DNA of 60,259 bases from an uncultured Bacteroidales bacterium (GTDB lineage Bacteria > Bacteroidota > Bacteroidia > Bacteroidales > UBA932), in the NCBI GenBank assembly GCA_949295645.1, contig CASFLY010000104.1, forward strand, positions 1-60,259, written 5' to 3'. This document shows positions 1 to 9,020 of the stretch, piece after piece. The first letter of the stretch is position 1. Each line of letters opens with the position of its first letter. Made by a program: the position numbers and the translations under genes. The notes beneath the pieces were generated by a model. That model searched no databases. It had not been told where the DNA came from and saw only the letters and a program-made list of their open reading frames with translations.

Positions 1-186
1 AAAGAGGTTGTCAAGACTTGGTCACGCGCGAGTATGATCTCTCCTGACTTCGTAGGCCACACTATCGCAGTTCATAATGGAAACAAGTTTATTCCCGTTT
101 ATGTTACTGAAAACATGGTAGGCCACAAGCTCGGCGAGTTCGCACCTACAAGAACATTCAGAGGCCATTCGGGCAATCGTAAATAA
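1..186 (+). CDS. rpsS: 30S ribosomal protein S19, C-terminal part (5' end outside window)
   Basis: The window opens in frame inside this gene; 61 residues precede the TAA at 184-186. The segment [17 protein letters not shown] and the ending GHSGNRK are typical of S19, a protein of the small-subunit head that binds 16S rRNA together with S13. It is followed after 19 nt by rplV, the normal S10-operon order. The N-terminal third is missing only because the window begins here. Confidence 0.96.
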   Translation, partial: KEVVKTWSRASMISPDFVGHTIAVHNGNKFIPVYVTENMVGHKLGEFAPTRTFRGHSGNRK

Positions 187-205
187 TTAAAATGAGATTA
201 GAATT

Positions 206-625
206 ATGGGAGCTCGCAAAAGATTGATGGCCGAGAGGCTGAAAGAAGCTAAAAAACAGACAGCTATAGCTAAACTGAATGATGTTCCTACTTCACCGCG
301 CAAGATGCGTCTCGTGGCAGATATCGTCAGGGGCGTAGAGGTGAACAAGGCACTCGATATTCTCAAATACTCCAAGAAACACGCTTCAGTGAGTCTTGAA
401 AAGCTTGTCCGCAGCGCTATCGCAAACTGGGAAGCGAAAAATCCGGACAAGAGCAATGAACTGGACAATGGCAATGTGTACATCAAGACCCTCATGGTCG
501 ACGAAGGCCGCACGCTGAAGAGAATCCGTCCTTGCCCGCAGGGAAGGGCCGGCAGGATCCGCAAGCGTTCGAATCACATCACCATCATCCTCGATGTAAA
601 GAAACCAGCAACAGTGGAGGAATAA
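206..625 (+). CDS. rplV: 50S ribosomal protein L22
   Basis: 139 residues. L22 binds 23S rRNA domains and its long beta-hairpin lines the peptide exit tunnel; the hairpin region is seen near the C-terminus ([17 protein letters not shown]). The N-terminal [21 protein letters not shown] is the family signature. Slightly longer than many L22 proteins because of a charged N-terminal extension (about 20 residues rich in K/R/E). It lies between rpsS and rpsC with gaps of 19 and 3 nt, so it is co-transcribed in the S10 operon. Confidence 0.97.
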   Translation: MGARKRLMAERLKEAKKQTAIAKLNDVPTSPRKMRLVADIVRGVEVNKALDILKYSKKHASVSLEKLVRSAIANWEAKNPDKSNELDNGNVYIKTLMVDEGRTLKRIRPCPQGRAGRIRKRSNHITIILDVKKPATVEE

Positions 626-628
626 TTT

Positions 629-1381
629 ATGGGACAGAAAACAAATCCTATCAGCAACAGAATCGGTATCACCCGTGGTTGGGACTCTAACTGGTGTGGT
701 GGTGACTATGCAGCAAAGATCGCTGAAGACTACAAGATCCGCAAATATCTTGTAAGCCGCCTTGCAAAGGCCGGACTTTCAAAGATCGTCATAGAAAGGA
801 CCCTCAAGCTCATTACAGTGACCATTCATGCGGCCAGGCCGGGCGTCATCATCGGCAAAGGCGGTGCAGAAGTGGATATGCTGAAGGAAGAGCTCAAGAA
901 AGTCACTAACAAGGACGTTCAGATCAATATCTTCGAAGTAAAGAAACCTGAAGTGGACGCACACTTCGTCGCTGACAACATCGCCCGTCAGATCGAAGGC
1001 CGCGTATCCTACAGAAGGGCCATCAAAATGGCTGTAGCCACTACGATGAGACTTGGCGCAGAGGGTATCAAGGTACAGATCAGCGGACGTCTCGGCGGAG
1101 CTGAAATGGCCCGCAGCGAAATGTTCAAGGAAGGCCGTACTCCTCTCCATACATTCCGTGCCGATATCGACTACGCTTTGGCGGAAGCACATACCAAAGT
1201 AGGAGTGCTCGGTATCAAGGTATGGATCTGCAACGGGGAAGTCTACGGAAAAAGGGACCTTTCGCCTAACGCAGGCATCGCAGCCCAGGCTGCCGCACAG
1301 AATTCGTCTTCCCGTCAGGGCGGACGCGGCGACCGTCGTCGCGGAGGACGCAACCGCGGCGGTGAACGCAGCAGCAAATAG
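629..1381 (+). CDS. rpsC: 30S ribosomal protein S3
   Basis: 250 residues. S3 sits at the mRNA entry channel. The KH domain with its GxxG loop is visible ([16 protein letters not shown], about residues 70-85), followed by the C-terminal S3 domain ([20 protein letters not shown], then [10 protein letters not shown]). The tail from about residue 228 is rich in Arg and Gly, as in other Bacteroidetes S3 proteins. In almost all bacteria rplP, rpmC and rpsQ follow; here none does, and the next 11.6 kb is a fimbrial locus. Confidence 0.97.
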   Translation: MGQKTNPISNRIGITRGWDSNWCGGDYAAKIAEDYKIRKYLVSRLAKAGLSKIVIERTLKLITVTIHAARPGVIIGKGGAEVDMLKEELKKVTNKDVQINIFEVKKPEVDAHFVADNIARQIEGRVSYRRAIKMAVATTMRLGAEGIKVQISGRLGGAEMARSEMFKEGRTPLHTFRADIDYALAEAHTKVGVLGIKVWICNGEVYGKRDLSPNAGIAAQAAAQNSSSRQGGRGDRRRGGRNRGGERSSK

Positions 1382-1410
1382 GACAAAATAAGTTTGTTTC
1401 CATACACGAC

Positions 1411-1493
1411 AGGGGGTGTGTCAAAATGATAAATTCTGGCGCACCCCCTAAGGCGTATCAGAATTGATTATGACACACCGTCCTGTTTTTTTT
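1411..1493 (+). terminator. Palindromic element with T8 tract after rpsC; terminator or IS-end remnant
   Basis: Two overlapping foldings are possible. A long imperfect inverted repeat pairs 1415-1438 with 1459-1479 (GGTGTGTCA...ATTCTG against CAGAATTGATTATGACACACC, short bulges). A shorter hairpin pairs AGGGGGTG (1411-1418) with CACCCCCT (1442-1449). A run of eight T follows at 1486-1493, so it could end S10-operon transcription. The GGTGTGTCAAAAT end also resembles terminal inverted repeats of some insertion sequences; no transposase is present. It marks the exact point where the normal S10 gene order breaks. Confidence 0.55.
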
Positions 1494-1578
1494 GCGACAT
1501 ACTGCAATACAGCGTCCGTCCCGGCTGAAGGAAAGTCAGTTTTTCTCTTAATAAATAGCTGAGAATTAAAATATTGTT

Positions 1579-1586
1579 TATCTTTG
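1579..1586 (+). promoter_or_regulatory. Bacteroidetes -7 promoter box for the fimbrial operon
   Basis: TATCTTTG matches TAnnTTTG exactly. No convincing TTTG is seen 19-21 nt upstream. Transcription would begin near 1592, about 28 nt before the preferred TTG start at 1620, and well before the first fimbrial gene; the box itself rules out the earlier TTG at 1584 as a start. Confidence 0.6.
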
Positions 1587-1619
1587 TCGGCTCAACACGC
1601 TTCTAAAGTTTCAGACAAA

Positions 1620-2660
1620 TTGAAAAAATGTGCCGTACATATCAGCCGCCTGCATAAGGCGGTGAGGCTCCTGCTTTTGGCATGGGTGCTGGCCCTCAAC
1701 CCGATGGGGGGGGGGATTTTTGCACTTGCAGCCTCTGAAAACGGCATAAATTCCACATTTTCATCCGCACCGGCCCCGGCAGACTCCCTGCCGGCCGAAT
1801 CCGGAAAGCCGCATTGGGCGGACAGCGTCCGCATCATAGACCGGCTGGCCTTCAGAACAAACGCATTCGAATGGCTCGTCACCATTCCCAACATCGGAGC
1901 TGAATTCGACATCTCCGCATCTCCATACAATAAATACACGGTCGGACTCACGGCCAAATACAACTGGGACACCTGGCACAACTATTCTCCGGCCATGGTG
2001 TTCAACCTGTTCGAAATACGTCCTGAATTCCGCAGATACTGGCGGACTGTGGAAAAGGAGCCCCGCGACCCGTCGGACACGACGAAAAGGAGTTTCATGC
2101 AGTGGCTTCGGGAAGATGTCTTCACCAATGCCAGGGTCAACGCCAACACCGGACGCGCCTACTACGTCGGAGCCTACGTGAATGCCGGCAGTTTCGCGTA
2201 CAAGTTCGGGAAAACGGGAAAACAGGGCACATTCTTCGGGCTGGGCGTCTCCCTCGGATACGGGGTTCCCCTTTACTCATACACCAAAAGCAACATAGAC
2301 GTCGAATTCGGACTTTCTCTCGGGATGCTTATAGACAGGTACGACTGCTTCGGGCACAACCCGGTAGGGAACTACTATGTCCGGTACGCGGATCAGGGGC
2401 GGGGCTGGCATGTCACGCCGTATCCGCTCCTTACCGAAGTCAAGGTGGCTTTTGTCTACAGGACCAGATCCATAAAGGACAAATACGACAAGACCGATCC
2501 CGAGAAGCTGATGCTGAAACAGAACCGGAAAGACGCCAGGGAACAGGCCCGGCTCGAAAAGGAAAAGGCTGGCAGGGAAGAAAAGACGGCTGCCCGGGAA
2601 GAAAGGGCAGCGGCCAGGGAAATGGCTGAAAAGCCCGGAACAGAAGAAACCGATCAATGA
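1620..2660 (+). CDS. DUF3575-type outer-membrane protein, first gene of fimbrial operon; contains G10 tract
   Basis: About 346 residues from a TTG start at 1620 (reading MKKCAVHISRLHKAVRLLLL); an earlier in-frame TTG at 1584 lies inside the promoter box. The first 38 residues form a signal peptide. The body has the DUF3575 pattern: RTNAFEWLVTIPNIGAEF, then IRPEFRRYW, YYVGAYVNAG and repeated glycine/aromatic beta strands, suggesting a small outer-membrane barrel. The last 50 residues are a charged, Ala/Glu/Arg-rich helix. DUF3575 proteins accompany fimbrillin genes in Bacteroidales; their exact job is unknown. A run of ten G (1706-1715) lies in the signal-peptide coding region: loss or gain of one G gives a stop codon shortly after. 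It overlaps the next gene. Confidence 0.75.
   Translation: MKKCAVHISRLHKAVRLLLLAWVLALNPMGGGIFALAASENGINSTFSSAPAPADSLPAESGKPHWADSVRIIDRLAFRTNAFEWLVTIPNIGAEFDISASPYNKYTVGLTAKYNWDTWHNYSPAMVFNLFEIRPEFRRYWRTVEKEPRDPSDTTKRSFMQWLREDVFTNARVNANTGRAYYVGAYVNAGSFAYKFGKTGKQGTFFGLGVSLGYGVPLYSYTKSNIDVEFGLSLGMLIDRYDCFGHNPVGNYYVRYADQGRGWHVTPYPLLTEVKVAFVYRTRSIKDKYDKTDPEKLMLKQNRKDAREQARLEKEKAGREEKTAAREERAAAREMAEKPGTEETDQ
1706..1715 (+). repeat. Homopolymeric G10 tract in signal-peptide coding region
   Basis: Ten consecutive G following CCGAT. The current length keeps the frame from the TTG at 1620 through GGGIFALAA. With nine G the frame reads to a TAA just downstream; with eleven it reads to a TGA within about ten codons. 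Such tracts are typical slipped-strand phase-variation sites. Confidence 0.85.
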
Positions 2661-3793
2661 TGAAAAAGACCGTCACAGCCATACTTTCGATACTTGTCAT
2701 CGCATCATCGCATTCGTCCTGCACAAGGGTGGAATACGGTGCCTCCGAAGACATGCCGGGCAGTGTGCAGGTAAGCTTCAGTTTCGACTGGCAGGGTATG
2801 GAAACTCCGGAGGAGATGTATGTACTGATGAGCAGAATCATCAATACCGTGCATTACGGCTGGGAAGTGGCCCCGGACGGAACAGTCAGGAATCCCGTCT
2901 CCGATACGCTGCAGACAGAGACCTCCGCTCCTGACAGGAATCCCGTTTCCGGAACAGAGCCGGAGGCCGGTCAGGAGCCCGACATGACCGTCCTGAACGG
3001 AGAATATTTCATAATGGCATTCAACAGCGATGAAGACGTTCTCACGGCGGAAAACGTCGGCCCGTTCGTTACCGACGAGGCCACAGCGATGTCAAGCATC
3101 ATTCTCCGCGCAAAAGGATGTACGGATGAAGAAGTCAACGAAGCGTACGGCGGAGACTGGACGGACTTCAACCAGCTCGTCGGATTCATCCACAACACGG
3201 GCCCGGTCTACCTCGATGTCAGACAGATCCGCATAGACCCCGCAAATCCTGCGGAAATTTCCCTGACGCCTTCCCCGCTCACCCAGGAAATCACCTTCAG
3301 CGTCGATATCGAGACGGAAGACGGAGTGGAAATCCAGGATATAACAGCCGAAATATCCGGCCTGGCAGGAAGCGTTGAGGCCATGTCCGGTTACATAAGC
3401 GACGAAACCACCTACAGGGCGGCATTCAAGATGTACGAAGCCGGACAGGCAGCCTCCGGGAAAAGATACGAAGGCAAGATCCACACTTTCGGGCTGTTTC
3501 CGTCCAAGGATAAAAACTACATCACCGGCCCGGGAATCCTGCAGCTTTCCATCAAGGCTTCCGACGGTACGGATACAAAGGTTTTTCATGCGGGGATAAA
3601 TATCCTCGAGACCATCGCTTCCGCAGAAATGATAGAAACGGCAGGCTACGGCCTGTACCGTATCAGTAAAGACAAGGTTTCCCTGCAGATTCCCGCCAGG
3701 CTGACGATACTGAAAGACCAGATAGCCCAGGGTGACGGGCAGGGAGTCGAAATATGGGTCGACAGCGATGAATACTTTGACACGGAGATATGA
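2660..3793 (+). CDS. DUF5119-type lipoprotein of fimbrial operon
   Basis: About 377 residues starting at the second of two adjacent ATGs (2657, 2660), overlapping the stop of the preceding gene. A short hydrophobic leader ends at Cys (SHSSC), a likely lipoprotein cleavage site. The early segment VSFSFDWQGMETPEEMYVL is characteristic of DUF5119 proteins, which lie beside fimbrillin genes in Bacteroidales and may be anchor or assembly subunits. The rest is beta-rich. A low-complexity Pro/Glu/Thr stretch lies at about residues 85-110. Stop and start of the next gene overlap, indicating translational coupling. Confidence 0.7.
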   Translation: MKKTVTAILSILVIASSHSSCTRVEYGASEDMPGSVQVSFSFDWQGMETPEEMYVLMSRIINTVHYGWEVAPDGTVRNPVSDTLQTETSAPDRNPVSGTEPEAGQEPDMTVLNGEYFIMAFNSDEDVLTAENVGPFVTDEATAMSSIILRAKGCTDEEVNEAYGGDWTDFNQLVGFIHNTGPVYLDVRQIRIDPANPAEISLTPSPLTQEITFSVDIETEDGVEIQDITAEISGLAGSVEAMSGYISDETTYRAAFKMYEAGQAASGKRYEGKIHTFGLFPSKDKNYITGPGILQLSIKASDGTDTKVFHAGINILETIASAEMIETAGYGLYRISKDKVSLQIPARLTILKDQIAQGDGQGVEIWVDSDEYFDTEI

Positions 3794-5061
3794 TGAAATA
3801 CAGGATAGAGCACATACTTGCGACGCTTCTTCCGGCAGTCCTGCTCCAGGGCTGTCTGGACGACTCGTACAACGGTGTCGCTCCTGACGGCTCATCATCA
3901 TATTATGCCCCTCAGCAGTTCCCGGTACTTTTGGTCATCGGCACTCCGGAAAACGCCTCTTCCAAAGGCTCGGGGGCCATCGATTACGACAAGGCGGACC
4001 CGTGGGCGGACAAGCCGCTCTACTTCTACGCCTTCAAGCGGGATCTGGCCACTTCATTCGCATCTCTCAGCAAAGACAACATCGACTGCCTCGTCGACGG
4101 TTCGAAAGACGACGCGGGCAGCCTTGCAGGCAAGGCCGCCAGGAAAAACACCTACGACAGGTATATTTCCTGGACAGGGGCGGAGCGCGGCGTCGTGTAC
4201 CCGACGGACTACATCCCTTACGATTTCTACGGCTACTTCATCGATGACATCGAAGTCTCCTCCGAGGATATCGACCGTACGGATGAATCCATTGCCATCC
4301 GGATCGAAATAGACGGCTCCCAGGATGTAATGTCCTCTTTCGCGGAACTCGACGAAGAACAGCTTTCGGGACAGGACATCACGGACAAGGAAAAGACGGA
4401 CATCACGAACCTTGCGTTCAGTTCGTTTACCGCGGAAAGGAACATCCACCCGACATTCATTTTCGACCACCACCTGACAAGACTGCGGTTCGACCTCTAT
4501 CCCGGCTCGGAAGAGGCGAAAGACGTCTATGTCGACTCTATCAAGGTCTATTCGAAAACGAAGGGTGTATTTACCGTAGCCCACAAATCAGTCCAGAGAA
4601 TCGGGATAGACTTCTCTGCCGACACGGAGTACAGACCGCTGGCGCTCACGGAAGAAGACGGCTCGAAGCTGAAGGAAGACACCTATCACACCTCTTACGA
4701 AGGCGATTTCGACGGTCCGGTTTACGACAGGGACAAGACCACGGTCGGGGGAAGCATACTTGCGGCACCGGACTCGCGGTACGAAGTGCACCTGTATTTC
4801 AAGAGACCCACCAGGACCGGGCACATAGACACGTACGAGCACGTCTTCACCATCACGGCCCCGGGAGGCAGCTTCTCGCCTGGAATGCAGTACACGGTAA
4901 GGATAGCCGTCTACGAACTGCAGTCCATCGATCCGACAGTGTCGGTAGAGGAATGGGAATACGGGGGAGATGCGGTATTCGATGAAGACGAGATGTGGCC
5001 GGATCCTCAGGAACTCCGGGGAAAGGGCGGAAACGGCAGAAACGGCAACGACAATATATAA
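3790..5061 (+). CDS. Fimbrillin-family lipoprotein 1
   Basis: 423 residues (MMK; the second Met at 3793 is equally likely). The leader ends in LLQGC, a good lipobox with Cys at position 22. Shared with the next two genes are a segment YDFYGYFIDDIE, the motif DGSQDVM, and ERNIHPTFIFDHHLTRLRFDL leading into the C-terminal beta domain. These are fimbrillin (Mfa1/FimA-like) features: lipidated subunits exported to the surface and assembled into type V pili after proteolytic removal of the N-terminal segment. An acidic tail ends in a Gly/Asn-rich stretch. It overlaps the preceding gene by 4 nt. Confidence 0.75.
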   Translation: MMKYRIEHILATLLPAVLLQGCLDDSYNGVAPDGSSSYYAPQQFPVLLVIGTPENASSKGSGAIDYDKADPWADKPLYFYAFKRDLATSFASLSKDNIDCLVDGSKDDAGSLAGKAARKNTYDRYISWTGAERGVVYPTDYIPYDFYGYFIDDIEVSSEDIDRTDESIAIRIEIDGSQDVMSSFAELDEEQLSGQDITDKEKTDITNLAFSSFTAERNIHPTFIFDHHLTRLRFDLYPGSEEAKDVYVDSIKVYSKTKGVFTVAHKSVQRIGIDFSADTEYRPLALTEEDGSKLKEDTYHTSYEGDFDGPVYDRDKTTVGGSILAAPDSRYEVHLYFKRPTRTGHIDTYEHVFTITAPGGSFSPGMQYTVRIAVYELQSIDPTVSVEEWEYGGDAVFDEDEMWPDPQELRGKGGNGRNGNDNI

Positions 5062-5094
5062 AACAATATTTAATAACCTTTTAACAGATTTGCG

Positions 5095-6414
5095 ATGAAA
5101 AAAATTTTTTCCCTGATTGCAATGGCTGCCATCCTGTCGGTGGCAGGCTGCAAAAAGGCCGGGGTCACGGCGACAGTCACGGCTCCGGAAGAAGGCAATG
5201 TGCCCGTCACTTTCGGACTCATGCAGTCCGGATTCGACGTATCCACCAAATCGGTAGGTCCTGTGGATGCCTGGGACGGCAATGACCTGTATATCTTCGG
5301 ATATGCAAGCACCCATACGGACTACTCCGAAGGACAGGCCTACATCTACAATGTAAAGGCGACTACCATCGCCTACGGCGAAGAAGGCTTTCAGGAGGGC
5401 AACACGCAGCAGGCTCTGAAAGTGGAGCACGACGTGACATACGACCTTCCGGAAGGAGGCACGGAAACCGTGAAGGAACCTTTCTACTATGAAGGGACAA
5501 ACATCTATGACTTCTACGGCTACTACATCGACGATGCGGCCACGAATGCCGATTTCAGCTCGCCGGTAGAAGCGGATGCCGACCCTGTGCCTGTCACGGT
5601 GACGGACGGGACTCCGGATGCGACCGTCGCCGAGGGGACGGTTCTGCCTGACGGGGTCTATATCCCGTTCCAGATCAACGGTTCGCAGGACATCATGATC
5701 GCCATGGCAGACAAGAGCGCGGATGTCGGAGAAACAGGCGTCCCGGAGAGCAGGGCCTACAGTGCTTATGCAGCACGCCGCGGAGTACATCCCAACCTGC
5801 CGTTCGAGCATCAGCTCGCCCGCTTCAAGTTCAAGATTGTTTCAGGCTCGGAGGCCGGCAACAATGTAAATGTCAACTCCGTCAGCCTGACATCGCCATC
5901 CAGGGGATACCTGTGCGTGGTAGGTGAGAACAGAGGAATCGTTGCTGCCGCAAATGACACTCCGACAGAACTTTTCCTCAAAGAAGCGCCTGCAGACGGC
6001 AAGGAACTGACAGACCTGACTCCTCAGGCTCCTGCAGCATTCACCGAGGGTAAAAGGGCCGATATCGAGACCGTGCCGACCATCGGCAAAGACATTCTCG
6101 TCATTCCGGGCCAGAATTCGTACAAACTTACCCTCACGACCAGTATGACCGACGTACACACCGAGATGGCAGACCAGACCTACACCCTGACTCCGGCGAA
6201 CATAGCCGATGCAAACGGGGATACCGGGAATGTCTCGGCATTCGAAGCCGGCAAGTACTACACCATCACCGTCATCATCTACGGCCTTGAGGAAATCAAG
6301 ATTACCGCTACACTCGGCGAATGGCAGTCCGGCGGCTCCATCACCATCGACCCTGATGAAGAGCCATGGTACGACGGTCCGGTCATCGAGCCGGACGAGC
6401 CCGAAATCCCGTAA
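5095..6414 (+). CDS. Fimbrillin-family lipoprotein 2
   Basis: 439 residues. Lipobox SVAGC with Cys19. After the leader comes PVTFGLMQSGFDVSTKSVG and W.GNDLYIFGY, the usual start of a fimbrillin mature domain, then YDFYGYYIDDA, NGSQDIM and AYAARRGVHPNLPFEHQL. The last is nearly identical in the next gene, so the two arose by duplication. The C-terminus is EPDEPEIP, acidic and proline-rich. Likely a structural or tip subunit of the pilus; which one cannot be said. Confidence 0.8.
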   Translation: MKKIFSLIAMAAILSVAGCKKAGVTATVTAPEEGNVPVTFGLMQSGFDVSTKSVGPVDAWDGNDLYIFGYASTHTDYSEGQAYIYNVKATTIAYGEEGFQEGNTQQALKVEHDVTYDLPEGGTETVKEPFYYEGTNIYDFYGYYIDDAATNADFSSPVEADADPVPVTVTDGTPDATVAEGTVLPDGVYIPFQINGSQDIMIAMADKSADVGETGVPESRAYSAYAARRGVHPNLPFEHQLARFKFKIVSGSEAGNNVNVNSVSLTSPSRGYLCVVGENRGIVAAANDTPTELFLKEAPADGKELTDLTPQAPAAFTEGKRADIETVPTIGKDILVIPGQNSYKLTLTTSMTDVHTEMADQTYTLTPANIADANGDTGNVSAFEAGKYYTITVIIYGLEEIKITATLGEWQSGGSITIDPDEEPWYDGPVIEPDEPEIP

Positions 6415-6464
6415 ACCCGAAAACTTACCTTCTAACAATACTTACCCTCTAACAATATAAGATT

Positions 6465-7739
6465 ATGAAACAGTACAGTATTTTATTGGCAGGACTGCTC
6501 ATCCTTTCCGCAGGCTGTCAGAAAGCAGACATAACGGCAACAGCCGTAAACCCTGACGAAACTTCTGGAGAACCCGTACCTGTACGGTTCGGACTCGGAC
6601 AGCCGGCATACAATATCGCCGTGAAATCCGCAGGCTCCCTCGAAACCTGGGGAGACAACGACCTCTACATCTTCGGCTACAGGACAGGAGCCGCCGAATA
6701 TTCCGAAGACTACACTCCTGCAGGAAGCCAGGAATCCACGACCCTGATATACAACGTAAAGGCCACGACGTCCTCGGTAACGGGCGGGACTTCGCAGGCG
6801 CTCGAAGTGCTGAATGAAAACGGCAATCCTTTCTACTACAGCGGCAACTATCTGTACGATTTCTACGGCTACTACGTGGATGACGCCGCCGCTACCGTGG
6901 AAGGTACTGTCTGGTCGAAAGTTCCGCCCGAGACAGATCCGTCGCCGCTTGTAATCACCACGGAATCCGCAGCCACTCCGGTCAGCGGCGTCACCCTTGC
7001 AAAAGGTGTCTACGTTCCGATCATAATAGACGGGACCCAGGACATTATGAGTGCCGAAGCCGACAAGACAGCCGATGCCGCCACCGATGACCTTGGCGCC
7101 AACGAAGTGGATGCGGCAGACTGCTACAGTGCATACGCTGCACGCCGCGGCGTTCACCCGAATCTGCCTTTCAAGCACAGGCTGAGCCGCTTCACATTCG
7201 AGATCAAGCCGGGGACCGAGTCTGCCAAGGATGTGGAAGTGACCGGAATCTCCATTATGGCCAACAGCAAGGGTTTCCTCGGCGTAGTCGGTGAAAACAA
7301 GGATGCCGTCATCGCCCTCCCTACGGACGAAGAGTCGAATCCGCTTACTGCCCTCGCCCTGAAAGAACGTGCCGCAGGAAGCCAGGAATGCACGGACCTT
7401 ACTCCTGTATCCCTGGCAGATGCCACCGTAGGTGATGCTGACGGGATAAAGGCCGGAGAAAGCATTATGGTAATTCCGGGTGAAACCTCCTATCAGGTAA
7501 TCATCGAGACCAGGATGAAAGAAGGCTCGGACATAAAGGAGAATCCGGATCCTATCGTGAAGACGCTGGAACTCTCCGACAAGTCCGCTTTCGAGGCCGG
7601 AAAGAGCTACAACATCGTGGTCACGGTCTACTCTCCTGAAGAAATCGTCATCACCGCCACCCTCACCGCCTGGGAAGACGGGGAAGAAATCTCCGTCGGA
7701 CAGGATGACGACCAGAAGCCTTCCGGAAACGGCCAGTAG
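6465..7739 (+). CDS. Fimbrillin-family lipoprotein 3
   Basis: 424 residues. Lipobox LSAGC with Cys18. Closely parallels the preceding protein along its length: PVRFGLGQPAYNIAVKSAG, GDNDLYIFGYR, YDFYGYYVDDA, DGTQDIM, AYAARRGVHPNLPFKHRLSRF and VVGENKDAV. A tandem duplicate with diverged surface loops, as expected of antigenically variable pilus subunits. Gaps of 50 nt before and 40 nt after place it within the same operon. Confidence 0.8.
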   Translation: MKQYSILLAGLLILSAGCQKADITATAVNPDETSGEPVPVRFGLGQPAYNIAVKSAGSLETWGDNDLYIFGYRTGAAEYSEDYTPAGSQESTTLIYNVKATTSSVTGGTSQALEVLNENGNPFYYSGNYLYDFYGYYVDDAAATVEGTVWSKVPPETDPSPLVITTESAATPVSGVTLAKGVYVPIIIDGTQDIMSAEADKTADAATDDLGANEVDAADCYSAYAARRGVHPNLPFKHRLSRFTFEIKPGTESAKDVEVTGISIMANSKGFLGVVGENKDAVIALPTDEESNPLTALALKERAAGSQECTDLTPVSLADATVGDADGIKAGESIMVIPGETSYQVIIETRMKEGSDIKENPDPIVKTLELSDKSAFEAGKSYNIVVTVYSPEEIVITATLTAWEDGEEISVGQDDDQKPSGNGQ

Positions 7740-7779
7740 CGAACCGACGTTACCTATAAACATTTCAAGAACAACTGTC

Positions 7780-8949
7780 ATGAAAAATATAAACAGTGTC
7801 ATTATGATGGGAGCCCTGCTGCTTATAGCGGCAGGATGCTCCAAAAGCAAGGTTGAGGTCATAAACGAGCCCCAGCCTCAGGAAGACGCGTGGGTAAACG
7901 ACCTTTCGCTCCCTGTCCCTATCGAATTTTCAGCGCCGAGCGCCCTCTCCAAAGCCACTCCGTCCGGGCCTGTAGAAGGCACTGTCATGGACGACCTTGA
8001 CATCGGGATCTACGCTCTTGCCATAACCGACGGCCAGCCGGAAACCCCTTCCCACAGCGGGCCGCACACACAGATATGGAACACTTCGAATGCAGCTTCC
8101 ATCCTGCTGCGCAACGAGCATGCCACTACCGGAACGGACGGTTCCATCACTTTGGACGAAACGAAATACTATCCTATCGACAGCGACAATTCCTATTCGT
8201 TCTTCGGGTACTACCCGTACACCGAGACCGCAGATATCCACACCGACTACGTCAGGATTCTTTTCAACATAGGCTACACCGACATCCTCTATGCTGCCGA
8301 CCATGCCCAGAAGTTTTCCGCCATTCAGGATCTCATCGGATTCAATGCGGAATATATACGCTGGCTGAAACGGACCAGCAACTACTATGAGCTGCACGGG
8401 CCGAAACTGGACTTCAAGCATATGCTTACTTCGCTCAAGATCAGCGCAGTCATCAAGAATCTTGGAGCAGAGGAGCAGGGCAATATCAGAATCGGGTCGG
8501 TAAAGTTGAAATACGCGTATAACGACGCCTACCTGTACGTAGCCGACAGCAGGAGCGAGGGGAATCTCAGCGGCCAAATAGTCGGGAACCGCATCGGAGT
8601 CATCGAATTAAAGAAAAACACGGCCGGTACCGGCGAGGCTGAAAATCTCGTGACCGACTTCTCTTCTGTCGAGCTCGGAAGCGAGAACGCCTATCTGTCC
8701 GAATTCATAGTAGTGCCCGATCAGGAATACACCTTTGAAGTGACATTCGGAATCTGGGACGGCGAAGGCTTCTCGAGCACGGTTACGAAAGAATATACCA
8801 TCTCGAAAAACGAGCCGGACACCTTCCGTGCGGGCACCAGGTACAATGTCCTGTTCGAACTCGACCAGGCCCTCAACCTTGAGCTCAGGTACACTCTGAC
8901 CAACTGGGTGGACAACGGTACGGCCATCACTCCGGTTCCTGTAGAATAA
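7780..8949 (+). CDS. Fimbrillin-family lipoprotein 4
   Basis: 389 residues from ATG 7780, chosen over an upstream in-frame ATG (7705) because it begins MKNINSVIMMGALLLIAAGC, a lipoprotein signal with Cys20; the upstream ATG would lie inside the preceding gene. It has the fimbrillin start (PVPIEFSAPSALSKATPSG), YSFFGYYPYTETA in place of YDFYGYY, and KLDFKHMLTSLKI in place of the HPNLPFKHRL block. The most diverged of the four paralogues; possibly a minor or tip subunit. Confidence 0.72.
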   Translation: MKNINSVIMMGALLLIAAGCSKSKVEVINEPQPQEDAWVNDLSLPVPIEFSAPSALSKATPSGPVEGTVMDDLDIGIYALAITDGQPETPSHSGPHTQIWNTSNAASILLRNEHATTGTDGSITLDETKYYPIDSDNSYSFFGYYPYTETADIHTDYVRILFNIGYTDILYAADHAQKFSAIQDLIGFNAEYIRWLKRTSNYYELHGPKLDFKHMLTSLKISAVIKNLGAEEQGNIRIGSVKLKYAYNDAYLYVADSRSEGNLSGQIVGNRIGVIELKKNTAGTGEAENLVTDFSSVELGSENAYLSEFIVVPDQEYTFEVTFGIWDGEGFSSTVTKEYTISKNEPDTFRAGTRYNVLFELDQALNLELRYTLTNWVDNGTAITPVPVE

Positions 8950-9020
8950 GACCCGCACATGGGCTGTTCTTTTTGAGAAAATTCAAAACGGCTGCTTAGT
9001 CTGGAATAATTAACGTGAAA

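Noticed and set aside
1411-1493. Complete insertion sequence after rpsC
   Set aside because: Less than 100 bp and no transposase frame; at most a remnant or a terminator.
1584-1620. Earlier TTG start of the first DUF3575 gene
   Set aside because: It lies within the -7 promoter box TATCTTTG, so it would not be in the transcript.
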